From Verrucomicrobiota bacterium (GTDB lineage: Bacteria > Verrucomicrobiota > Verrucomicrobiia > Verrucomicrobiales > Verrucomicrobiaceae), in NCBI GenBank assembly GCA_009885275.1, contig VFKY01000364.1, positions 1 through 8,157 of the forward strand: DNA of 8,157 nt, written 5' to 3'. Numbering within the stretch: the stretch's first letter is position 1; every line of letters starts with the position of its first letter. The notes under the pieces were generated by a model. That model was not told the origin of the DNA. It did no database searches and was given only the letters and a program-made list of their open reading frames with translations. The position numbers were made by a program, and so were the translations under genes. This document shows, one piece after another, positions 1 through 6,034 of the stretch.

Positions 1-2
1 CC

Positions 3-74
3 GCTCCCGTAGTCCCTGCTACAACACCAGCGGCGGCAGCGACACCGGCCCCGGCTCCAAAGACTGGAAATTGA
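3..74 (+). CDS. C-terminal end of an unidentified protein with an Ala/Pro-rich tail (partial)
   Basis: Reading frame 3 is open from the left edge to a TGA at 72-74. It encodes 23 residues made almost only of Ala, Pro, Thr and Val, ending in Lys-Thr-Gly-Asn. Such low-complexity Ala/Pro tails occur at the ends of many secreted, membrane or ribosome-associated proteins in high-GC-leaning bacteria, so they do not identify a family. The other two plus frames either have an early stop (frame 1) or give an unremarkable mixture (frame 2). The strong Ala/Pro bias is the reason for choosing this frame. Its start lies outside the window. The next gene begins about 35 bases downstream on the same strand with no obvious terminator between, so the two could be cotranscribed. 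Confidence 0.5.
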   Translation, partial: APVVPATTPAAAATPAPAPKTGN

Positions 75-110
75 TCCGCGCAATTTAACGAGAGCATTCT
101 ATATTTGGAG

Positions 111-1685
111 ATGCGTGACCTGTGCCGCATCTCTTTTTTATGCTCGGTTCTCCTCCTTTTGGGATGTGGCAAGGCCCGTGAGCGAGCCGATCTCATCTTC
201 ATTAACAGCGCGGAAGTCGAAACGCTTGATCCCGCTCTCATCACCGATCAGGTAAGCATGAGATTGGGGGAATCCCTCTTTGAAGGTCTCTGTCGTCTCA
301 ATGATCAAGGAAAAGCCGAACCTGGCATGGCAGAGCGATGGGATGTCTCAGAGGATAAAAAACGCTACACATTTCATCTGCGTCCCGCCATCAATTGGAG
401 CAATGGCGATCCCGTCACGGCGCAAGACTTTGTTCACTCTTGGGAGCGCGTGCTTAATCCTGCCACCGCAGCAGATTATGCCCCGCAACTTTTTCCCCTC
501 TTAAATGCCAAGGCGTATAATGACGGCGAGATCAAAGATTTCGCGAGCGTTGGTGTTAAAGCATTGGATGACCGGACGCTGGAATGCACACTAGAAAATC
601 CCATCCCCTACTGGATTGATCTCTGCGCATTTCTCACTTTGGCTCCGGTGCATTTGCCAACCATCGAGAAACATGGCGGGGCTTGGATTAAGCCAGCAAA
701 TATAGTGGGCAATGGTCCCTATCTACTTGAAGAATGGCGCATTGATGAGCACATGAGTTTGCGAAAAAACCCTGCTTACTGGGATGCTGCTAATGTACGG
801 ATGAAAACGGTCGATGTGTTACCGATCAGTGAAGCCAACACCGCCATGAATTACTTTCTCACGGGACAGGCGGATCTCATGATGGATAAAGGGATGGTGC
901 CAGTCTCACTGGTGCCCATCCTCAAGAAGCAGGAGTATTTTCACACCGGACCCTTTCTCGGCACTTGGTTTGTTCGCGCTAATGTCACGAAAGCCCCATT
1001 CAATGATCCACGTGTGCGTCTCGCGTTTTCACTCGCCATTAATCGAAATCGCATCATCAAAAAAATCACTCAACTTGGCGAACAACCTGCCGCTAGTTTT
1101 ACACCCCCAGGTGCTGGTGAAAACTATCAACCACCCCCCGGCCCTGAATTCAATCCGCAACGTGCCCGTGCATTATTGGCCGAGGCGGGATTCCCTGAGG
1201 GTAAAAGCTTTCCGCGTGTAGAGTATCTCTATCTACCGCTGCCCATTGAGCGAAACATTGCCGTCGAACTCCAGAGCATGTGGCTCGAAACCCTTGGCGT
1301 CACGGTGAGTCTTACGAAACAGGAACAGAAGATATGGCTCTCCTCCATGCGTGAACTAAGTTACGATCTCTGCCGCTCCAGTTGGGTGGGTGATTATAAC
1401 GACCCCAATACCTTTCTGGAATGTTTCACCATCAACAACGGCAACAACCGCACCGGTTGGAAAAGCCCCCGCTACGATGAACTCATCGCCGCCGCTGCAG
1501 GTGAAGCCGATGTGATCAAACGACATGGACTGTTTCAGGAGGCTGAGAAAATCCTCGTCTCTGATGAAGCTCCCATCTTTCCGGTATATCACTATGTGGG
1601 AGTACAGTTTCGGCGCGACAATCTCGGCGGGGTACAGGCTAACCTCATCGATGATCATCCTTTTAGATGCATGTATTGGAGATAG
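111..1685 (+). CDS. OppA/DppA-type peptide-binding lipoprotein (SBP family 5)
   Basis: This is a periplasmic solute-binding protein of ABC transporter family 5 (SBP_bac_5), which captures oligopeptides and hands them to an inner-membrane permease. From the ATG at 111 it is 524 residues, normal for OppA-like proteins. The N-terminus is a lipoprotein signal: Arg near the start, a hydrophobic Leu-rich stretch, then lipobox LLGC with Cys19 as the lipidated residue. Family hallmarks seen are ETLDPA near residue 40, the block PGMAERW...YTFHLRP...WSNGDPVTAQDF at about 70-108, VGNGPYLLEEW near 200, and NDPRVRLAFSLAINR near 300. A TTG six bases upstream (105) is an alternative start. A weak GAGAG at 90-94 is spaced better for that TTG than for the ATG. 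No permease or ATPase gene is adjacent, so the partners must be encoded elsewhere. Peptide specificity cannot be read from sequence. It ends 15 bases before the convergent thioredoxin-like gene. Confidence 0.93.
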   Translation: MRDLCRISFLCSVLLLLGCGKARERADLIFINSAEVETLDPALITDQVSMRLGESLFEGLCRLNDQGKAEPGMAERWDVSEDKKRYTFHLRPAINWSNGDPVTAQDFVHSWERVLNPATAADYAPQLFPLLNAKAYNDGEIKDFASVGVKALDDRTLECTLENPIPYWIDLCAFLTLAPVHLPTIEKHGGAWIKPANIVGNGPYLLEEWRIDEHMSLRKNPAYWDAANVRMKTVDVLPISEANTAMNYFLTGQADLMMDKGMVPVSLVPILKKQEYFHTGPFLGTWFVRANVTKAPFNDPRVRLAFSLAINRNRIIKKITQLGEQPAASFTPPGAGENYQPPPGPEFNPQRARALLAEAGFPEGKSFPRVEYLYLPLPIERNIAVELQSMWLETLGVTVSLTKQEQKIWLSSMRELSYDLCRSSWVGDYNDPNTFLECFTINNGNNRTGWKSPRYDELIAAAAGEADVIKRHGLFQEAEKILVSDEAPIFPVYHYVGVQFRRDNLGGVQANLIDDHPFRCMYWR

Positions 1686-1700
1686 CGATTTACGAGAGCT

Positions 1701-2576
1701 TTAAGAGCCCTGCCGCAATCGTTTTTGTTCTTCAATCCATGCCTGATCTTTATCGGAGAGGCGCGTGATGAAGGTGGTGAAAGTGTTGCCCCACTCCCCA
1801 GTAAATGTCCCCATGTTGGCATCCAATTTCGTCAGTTTTGCAAAGACATCGACATCTTTCTTGTTGGTCCAAAGACGGTAACCTTCTTTTAGCATCTTAC
1901 TGCGACGTTGCTCCGCCGTTTTCTTGCTTTGCTCAACAGCCTGTTGCAATCGCTTGATGTTGTTCTCCTGATATTCGGTCTTGTAACCGGTGAGCCTCAT
2001 GATTTCTGCACCATCTGGGAGAATCACTAGCAACGTGGGGTACCCGCGAGGTTTCATTTGCTCCTTGAACGACTTATAGAATTCGCTGCGTTGCGTATCC
2101 ATATCGGAATAATCTACCCGCAAAGGAATATAATTCTCCTCGACTAAAACACGAAAGTTCTTTGTCAGCACCATGGTCTTCTCCATCGCCATCGAAGGAG
2201 CGCTATGCTGACTGGTAAAAAAAATCAAGATGGGCTTACCCGTAAGGCGAGCCTGATCAATGGCTTCGGTGACACTCTGTTTCCATGCCACGCGACTTGT
2301 CCCCTGCGCACTGCTTTGCGTAACCGTGGAGAAATCAAAAAGCCCGCCTTCCGCAACTGTCGCCGTTCCGTTTTCTGGCAGGATTGCATCCACAGGCAGC
2401 GCCATGTTTGAGTCCATAAGCTCAGGCTTCATCAAGCCACCCACTCGCTCGTTAGGAATGGATACAGCCCTCGATTTTTTTTGGAGACTTGCCCGGACAC
2501 TAGGGATGGGATTCAGAACACAGCCCGATACTGCAAAACATGTCAAAATAACCATGCTGACCTGAAGATACCTCAT
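1701..2576 (-). CDS. Thioredoxin-like lipoprotein lacking CxxC, with SHD1-like C-terminus
   Basis: The 291-residue product starts at the ATG at 2576. A GTG at 2630 would add 18 residues but would spoil the signal peptide. Residues 1-19 form a lipoprotein signal (MRYLQ, hydrophobic core, lipobox VSGC, Cys19). A linker to about residue 95 is followed by a thioredoxin-like domain at about 98-220: W98, an amphipathic helix, GKPILIFFTS, and a GYPTLLVILPDG segment carrying the expected cis-proline (about P180). Where the family has CxxC, this protein reads Ser-Ala-Pro-Ser (125-128), so both redox cysteines are missing and disulfide chemistry is unlikely. Residues about 233-282 (RLWT...VFAKL...ITRLSDKDQAWIEE) resemble the SHD1 domain often found at the ends of planctomycete and verrucomicrobial envelope proteins. 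The inferred role is a structural or binding protein at a membrane, not an oxidoreductase. It lies 72 bases downstream of another lipoprotein gene on the same strand and may be cotranscribed with it. Confidence 0.8.
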   Translation of the reverse strand: MRYLQVSMVILTCFAVSGCVLNPIPSVRASLQKKSRAVSIPNERVGGLMKPELMDSNMALPVDAILPENGTATVAEGGLFDFSTVTQSSAQGTSRVAWKQSVTEAIDQARLTGKPILIFFTSQHSAPSMAMEKTMVLTKNFRVLVEENYIPLRVDYSDMDTQRSEFYKSFKEQMKPRGYPTLLVILPDGAEIMRLTGYKTEYQENNIKRLQQAVEQSKKTAEQRRSKMLKEGYRLWTNKKDVDVFAKLTKLDANMGTFTGEWGNTFTTFITRLSDKDQAWIEEQKRLRQGS

Positions 2577-2648
2577 GAAAATATCGAAATGAATTCGGAT
2601 GAACGTGAGGCAATGCTGTCTCGGTAACACAGACGCGTAACCTCGTGA

Positions 2649-3056
2649 TTATTGACTGGAAGGCGAGGTGTTATGACTTTGGGATTGGCCAAACGGACGA
2701 TAAAAACTATTTTGCCCTCCCGATCTTGGGACATCGACTTGTTGTGCCATATCACCAGTGGGAATTCCCAAGGCGCGCTTTTGACTCTCGGAGAGTTCAT
2801 GTTTCGCCCATGCCAACTCAGCTGCCTTTCTAGGAATACCTGCTTTGATGGATTCGATATTGGCTGCATGCATTTCTTGGCTGATCTCTCCCCGAGCTAA
2901 TTGAGCGTCTTGTAAAACCATCTGCTGCTGGGCCATTTGCTCAGCCTTCTGAGTATAGCGATCCATGTCCGCCGCAGAGGGCATGGTGGTTTGGCAGGAA
3001 ATCAGAGTCATGCTCAGGGAAAACATGATCAACAGGCAATGCGAACGATTAAACAT
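2649..3056 (-). CDS. Small helical lipoprotein of unknown function
   Basis: No family is recognised. From the ATG at 3056 the product is 135 residues. An in-frame ATG at 3077 would add seven residues (MFVISPL) in front of what is already a textbook signal peptide. The signal runs Asn-Arg-Ser-His, hydrophobic core, then lipobox LISC with Cys21 as the probable lipidated residue. The mature part from about residue 33 to 90 is rich in Gln, Ala, Glu, Lys and Met and should be helical (AEQMAQQQM, DAQLARGEISQEM, IPRKAAELAWAKHEL). It ends in a conserved-looking ESQKRALGIPTGD segment. The last 25 or so residues are Ser/Gln/Asn-rich and probably disordered. A weak sigma70-like pair (TTGCAT at 3106-3111 and ATAGAT at 3083-3088, read on the minus strand, spacing 17) would place transcription start close to 3077, which favours the shorter start. 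The gene precedes the thioredoxin-like lipoprotein and may share its transcript. Confidence 0.7.
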   Translation of the reverse strand: MFNRSHCLLIMFSLSMTLISCQTTMPSAADMDRYTQKAEQMAQQQMVLQDAQLARGEISQEMHAANIESIKAGIPRKAAELAWAKHELSESQKRALGIPTGDMAQQVDVPRSGGQNSFYRPFGQSQSHNTSPSSQ

Positions 3057-3146
3057 CAGAGGTGATATTACGAACATAAGACATCTATTTCAATAAAAAG
3101 AGCCGATGCAAGCGACACAGTTGCCTCTTTAATCGTAAAACTAGGG

Positions 3147-3578
3147 ATGATAGCTCCTCATGATCGCTCCTTAATTGCTGACGAAGTGCCGACGACGGCA
3201 TTTTTAGCATACCCGCCATCCCGTCTTGCGCCGCCGATTGTACCCCAAGATCTGACCAATTTCAAAACACGTGGTGTCAGCAAGGTGGAACGAACTTTGC
3301 ATCAAGAGCTGACGGAACTCCGCGAGAAATACCTTGAGGTCATTGATGCCTTCAATTGGAACAAGCTCATCTATGAAGCTCAGTTTGGTTTTGAGCCTGT
3401 CATCGGAGAAACCTATCATCTCTATAAAATGGAAGATCGCCATGTGCTCAGTATGATACCACCTCAAGAATGGAAGAAGCGCTGGCTTGGCACGTTCCGA
3501 TTGAATGCAGATGGCCGTTGGCTGGTGAGTGCCGTTGCACCTGATTTTGATCTTAGGGCTCAAGTAAGTGACCCCTAA
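3147..3578 (+). CDS. DUF2452 family protein
   Basis: This 143-residue soluble protein has no signal peptide or membrane segment. The C-terminal half carries the pattern of DUF2452, a family of unknown function shared by bacteria and eukaryotes (human C1orf50 is a member). The pattern here is a Lys/Glu-rich helix at about 45-70, then YEAQFGFEPVIGETYHLY (76-93), SMIPPQEW (102-109) and LGTFRLNADGRWLV (114-127). The first 40 residues are Pro/Ala-rich and less conserved in appearance. The ATG at 3147 has only a poor AGGG upstream. The gene is divergent from the small lipoprotein gene, with about 90 bases between their starts. Only two bases separate its stop codon from a long palindrome that may end its transcript. 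The family assignment comes from remembered motifs; the biochemical role is unknown. Confidence 0.78.
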   Translation: MIAPHDRSLIADEVPTTAFLAYPPSRLAPPIVPQDLTNFKTRGVSKVERTLHQELTELREKYLEVIDAFNWNKLIYEAQFGFEPVIGETYHLYKMEDRHVLSMIPPQEWKKRWLGTFRLNADGRWLVSAVAPDFDLRAQVSDP

Positions 3579-3580
3579 AT

Positions 3581-3645
3581 CATGGAACGTGGATTTTAAT
3601 CCGCAGCCCTCGTTGACTTCGGCGGATTAAAATCCGCGCTCCATG
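3581..3645. repeat. 65-bp near-perfect palindrome with 24-bp arms
   Basis: The left arm at 3581-3604 and right arm at 3622-3645 are inverted copies differing at two of 24 positions. In one strand these give an A-C mismatch and a T-G wobble. They enclose a 17-base spacer. Each arm also contains its own small palindrome, GGATT-TT-AATCC or its complement, so the element can fold as one long hairpin or as two short ones. There is no T-run, so it is not a classic intrinsic terminator, though it sits two bases after the DUF2452 stop and could protect or end that mRNA. It has no GTAG signature and differs in sequence from the repeats around the transposase gene, so it belongs to a separate repeat family. 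Confidence 0.85.
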
Positions 3646-3720
3646 CTGCTTTAAAAACAAATGTGAAGAGATTCTATCAAATCCCTTTTCATCGCAGGGA
3701 TTCCCCGTTTCACTGTCTTT

Positions 3721-4968
3721 ATGTCTCTCTTCTCTGATATCGGCTCCCGTCTCTCTGGCCCCAGTGGTATTCAAGAGTTGATGGATGATCTTGGTATCGC
3801 GCTGACGACTCATCCTAATATTCGCATGCTCGGCGGTGGACAACCCGCCGCAATCCCTGAAGTGCAGGCTCTCTGGCGCGAACGCATGGTGGAGATTGTA
3901 AGCGAAAGCGAAACGCTCGATCGCATGTTGCTGAACTACGATCCGCCGAGGGGTAACCCACGGTTTAGAGAAACTTTTGCCGCTTTTTTGCATCGTGAAT
4001 GTAACTGGTCCGTGACGGCAGAAAACATCGCGGTGATGCCCAGCAGTCAGGCCGCCTTTTTCATGCTCTTCAATTTGCTGGCAGGCGACACTGGTGGTCG
4101 CAAACGTCGCATCCTCTTTCCCATCGCCCCAGAATACATTGGGTATGCCAATCAAGGATTGAGCGAGGACATGTTTGTGTCCTGTCCCGGCATTATCGAA
4201 GAACGCGGACCTCATGATTTCAAGTATCGGGTGGACTTTGATCGCTTGAAGATCACCCCCGACATCGCCGCCATCTGCATCTCCTGTCCGACCAATCCCA
4301 CCGGCAACGTCATCACCGCCGACGAGTTCACACGCTTACGCGACCTTGCCCGCGAGCACGACATCCCCTTCATTGTCGACAACGCCTACGGTCACCCCTT
4401 CCCCGGCGTCATCTATACTGACTTCACACCGCAGTGGGAAGAGGGCATGATTTTCTCCATCAGCATGTCCAAGGTCGGGCTGCCCGGCGTGCGCACTTCC
4501 ATGGTCGTGGCTTCGCCGGAAATCATTAAAGCCCTCGGCAACATGAATGCCATTGCTTCACTCGCGAATGGCAACGTTGGTCAGACGCTGCTCTCTGGCT
4601 TTCTGGCCGATGATACGCTGCTCAGGATTAGCCGCGAAATCATCCGCCCATTCTACCAGCAACGTTCAGATCGCGCGGTGGCCATTCTTCAAGAACAACT
4701 CGGAGATCATTTGCCTTGGGCTCTGCATGCTCGCGAAGGTGCTTTCTTCCTCTGGCTCTGGTTCAAGGAATTACCCATCACCTCCGCAGCGCTTTATAAA
4801 CGACTTAAAGATCGCGAAGTTCTCGTGATCCCAGGGCATTATTTTTTCTATGGATTAAAAGAATCATTGCCCCATTCCCAGCAGTGCATCAGGCTTACCT
4901 TCTCCCAACCCGAAGCCATCGTCCGTGAAGGATTGGAGATTCTGGCGGATGAAGTCAGGGGATTGTAG
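3721..4968 (+). CDS. avtA: Valine-pyruvate aminotransferase AvtA
   Basis: AvtA is a cytosolic PLP-dependent fold-type I aminotransferase. It transfers the amino group between valine and pyruvate (2-oxoisovalerate and alanine) and contributes to alanine and valine synthesis. The 415-residue length matches the E. coli enzyme. Alignment from memory is close along the whole length: SGIQELMDDL (15-24), MLGGGQPAAIPE (36-47), NYDPPRGNP (72-80), SSQAAFFMLFNLLAG (108-122), LFPIAPEYIGYA (132-143), PTNPTGNVIT (190-199), VDNAYGHPFPGVI (219-231), FFLWLWFKELPIT (342-354) and PGHYFF (371-376). The PLP lysine is K251 in SMSKVGLPG. N192, D220 and Y223 are the expected cofactor contacts, and R391 the substrate carboxylate arginine. 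The ATG at 3721 aligns with the family N-terminus although no Shine-Dalgarno sequence is visible. The gene is alone on its strand, with a palindrome 75 bases upstream and a REP pair 24 bases downstream. Confidence 0.95.
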   Translation: MSLFSDIGSRLSGPSGIQELMDDLGIALTTHPNIRMLGGGQPAAIPEVQALWRERMVEIVSESETLDRMLLNYDPPRGNPRFRETFAAFLHRECNWSVTAENIAVMPSSQAAFFMLFNLLAGDTGGRKRRILFPIAPEYIGYANQGLSEDMFVSCPGIIEERGPHDFKYRVDFDRLKITPDIAAICISCPTNPTGNVITADEFTRLRDLAREHDIPFIVDNAYGHPFPGVIYTDFTPQWEEGMIFSISMSKVGLPGVRTSMVVASPEIIKALGNMNAIASLANGNVGQTLLSGFLADDTLLRISREIIRPFYQQRSDRAVAILQEQLGDHLPWALHAREGAFFLWLWFKELPITSAALYKRLKDREVLVIPGHYFFYGLKESLPHSQQCIRLTFSQPEAIVREGLEILADEVRGL

Positions 4969-4992
4969 GTAATTCTTGTCCCCCTTTACGTC

Positions 4993-5056
4993 TTTGTAGG
5001 ACGGGTGCTCCGCCCGTCGAAATTTCCTGAGGCGACCGGAGCGGTCGCCCTACAAA
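4993..5056. repeat. Paired inverted REP element, copy A (3' of the transposase gene)
   Basis: This 64-bp element runs from TTTGTAGG to CCTACAAA and contains two hairpins. The first has stem 5001-5007 with 5011-5017 and loop CTC. The second has a perfect 8-bp stem 5031-5038 with 5042-5049 and loop GAG. Read outward-in from each end, both units start with GTAG followed by a hairpin with a CTC loop, so they are two REP units in inverted orientation (a BIME). GTAG immediately 5' of a palindrome is a known signature of REPs linked to RAYT transposases. It lies between the ends of avtA (plus strand) and the transposase gene (minus strand), where it may also act as a transcript end. Confidence 0.88.
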
Positions 5057-5080
5057 AGATATGTAAGGGCATTTGGAATG

Positions 5081-5551
5081 CTACATCTCGATGCTGAATG
5101 GCAAGTCCTTAATAGTATCGGGGTCGATGCCATAGTGATACGGCCACTCGCTCCAATGGCTCACCAATCTTGCGCGCACCGGATTCTCTCTCATGTATTC
5201 CCATTTGGCATCGGCCAACCTTCCCGAACGCATCAGGTGATCAAAGCACCCCTCCTGCCACTGCCATTTCGCTTTCAAAATCTGACGCATCCAGCGTTTG
5301 ATGGCAGCAGACAGATTTCCAATCGATGCATCCCGTTGAAAGGGAATGACCAGCATGTGCAGATGATCCGGCATAAGAGTAGCCGCGCGAATAATCCACT
5401 TTCCCTCCAGTCGTCTAATAACTTCCAGCATCGCGACAAAAGTTTCAGAATTTGCCAGCACCGGGTTTCGACCCTTCACACTGAGCGTCAGAAAATACAT
5501 CACGGACATCTCCGGCGGCAGCAACACAGGTATGCGTGGAGGTCTAGACAT
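5081..5551 (-). CDS. REP-associated tyrosine transposase (RAYT, Y1/HUH family)
   Basis: This 156-residue protein belongs to the TnpA_REP branch of the IS200/IS605-type Y1 transposases, which cut and join single-stranded DNA at REP hairpins and are thought to spread them. The HUH metal-binding motif is seen as MPDHLHMLV with H63 and H65. The catalytic tyrosine is Y119 in KWEYMRENPVRARLV, the standard RAYT context, followed by SHWSEWPY. Upstream landmarks include GCFDHLMRSG (101-110) and a beta strand FLTLSVKGR (20-28). The frame is intact from the ATG at 5551 to a TAG, and the length is normal for the group, so the enzyme may be active. The start codon is only six bases from the inner end of repeat copy B, and copy A lies about 25 bases past the stop. 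No IS-style terminal repeats or target duplications are visible, as expected for a domesticated single-copy RAYT. Confidence 0.93.
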   Translation of the reverse strand: MSRPPRIPVLLPPEMSVMYFLTLSVKGRNPVLANSETFVAMLEVIRRLEGKWIIRAATLMPDHLHMLVIPFQRDASIGNLSAAIKRWMRQILKAKWQWQEGCFDHLMRSGRLADAKWEYMRENPVRARLVSHWSEWPYHYGIDPDTIKDLPFSIEM

Positions 5552-5557
5552 GTCAGC

Positions 5558-5623
5558 TTTGTAGGATGGGCGCTCCGCCCGTCGTGATTTGAAGAAAGGC
5601 GACCGGAGCGGTCGCCCTACAAA
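5558..5623. repeat. Paired inverted REP element, copy B (5' of the transposase gene)
   Basis: The second copy of the paired REP element is 66 bp and in the same orientation as copy A. The left 27 bases differ from copy A at two positions and the right 27 bases are identical, while the middle spacer differs in sequence and length. Hairpins are 5566-5572 with 5576-5582 (loop CTC) and 5598-5605 with 5609-5616 (loop GAG). GTAG is at 5561-5564, and CTAC at 5617-5620 is its inverted partner. The element lies in the 5' leader of the transposase gene, six bases from its ATG, so any transcript of that gene starting further out carries these hairpins. Confidence 0.88.
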
Positions 5624-5662
5624 ATCATCTTATCAATCAAAGGCACACTGACAATGGTTTTT

Positions 5663-6034
5663 CTAACCCTTCCCAAAAAACAACATCCGGATTCCCATGA
5701 TCAGGAGGATCACCCCGAACCCGCGTGTCAGTGTTTCTGTCTGTAAAGTCTTGAGCCAGTCGGCGGCGAACCAAGCCGTAATCGTGGCTCCGATAGCGGT
5801 CACCACTGCAATCTTCCAGTCGCCGAATCCATTCTGCTGATTCTTTAGGGATGCAACGATGGCCGTGGGTATGATAACCAGAAGCGAAGTCGCCACCGCC
5901 TGCTTCTGCGGTAGGGCCATCATCAATACAAAGGCGGGCACCATGACGACACCACCGCCGACGCCACATAGAGCGGCAACCACGCCGCCGATGGCTCCAA
6001 TGAGGAGGGCATAAAATGTTTGAGTGGCGTCCAT
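5663..6034 (-). CDS. Half-size TauE/SafE (TSUP) family membrane protein
   Basis: This is a 123-residue, strongly hydrophobic protein with about four predicted membrane helices. It starts with the TSUP signature: GAIGGVVAALCGVGGGVVMVP at about residues 13-33, then QAVATSLLVIIPTAIVAS at about 45-62. TSUP proteins export sulfite, sulfoacetate or other sulfur-containing or organic anions. Most are about 250 residues with two repeated halves. This protein equals one half, so it would have to dimerise; short members of the family are known. The ATG at 6034 shares its A with the TGA stop of holA (TGATG), indicating translational coupling. AAAGGAAAG about nine bases upstream, inside the end of holA, is a good Shine-Dalgarno sequence. 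An in-frame TTG one codon earlier is less likely. The substrate cannot be inferred from the neighbours. Confidence 0.87.
   Translation of the reverse strand: MDATQTFYALLIGAIGGVVAALCGVGGGVVMVPAFVLMMALPQKQAVATSLLVIIPTAIVASLKNQQNGFGDWKIAVVTAIGATITAWFAADWLKTLQTETLTRGFGVILLIMGIRMLFFGKG

Noticed and set aside
1681..1712. Bidirectional terminator between the convergent OppA-like and thioredoxin-like genes
   Set aside because: No stem with more than a few pairs and no T-run could be drawn in the 15-base gap and its flanks.
3580..4215. Long minus-strand open frame of 211 codons across the palindrome and the start of avtA
   Set aside because: It lies opposite the well-conserved avtA coding sequence, has no recognisable domain, and is explained as a shadow of that gene.
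4993..5056. CRISPR-like repeat pair together with 5558-5623
   Set aside because: Only two copies, 500 bases apart with a gene between them, each internally palindromic; no array or cas genes.
5078..5587. Plus-strand open frame of 169 codons over the transposase gene
   Set aside because: The minus strand carries intact RAYT motifs including both histidines and the tyrosine; the plus frame reads through the repeat and looks non-coding.
4993..5623. Classic composite insertion sequence with terminal inverted repeats
   Set aside because: The flanking elements are same-orientation copies of a paired REP, not inverted termini, and no target-site duplication is visible; RAYT plus REPs explains them better.
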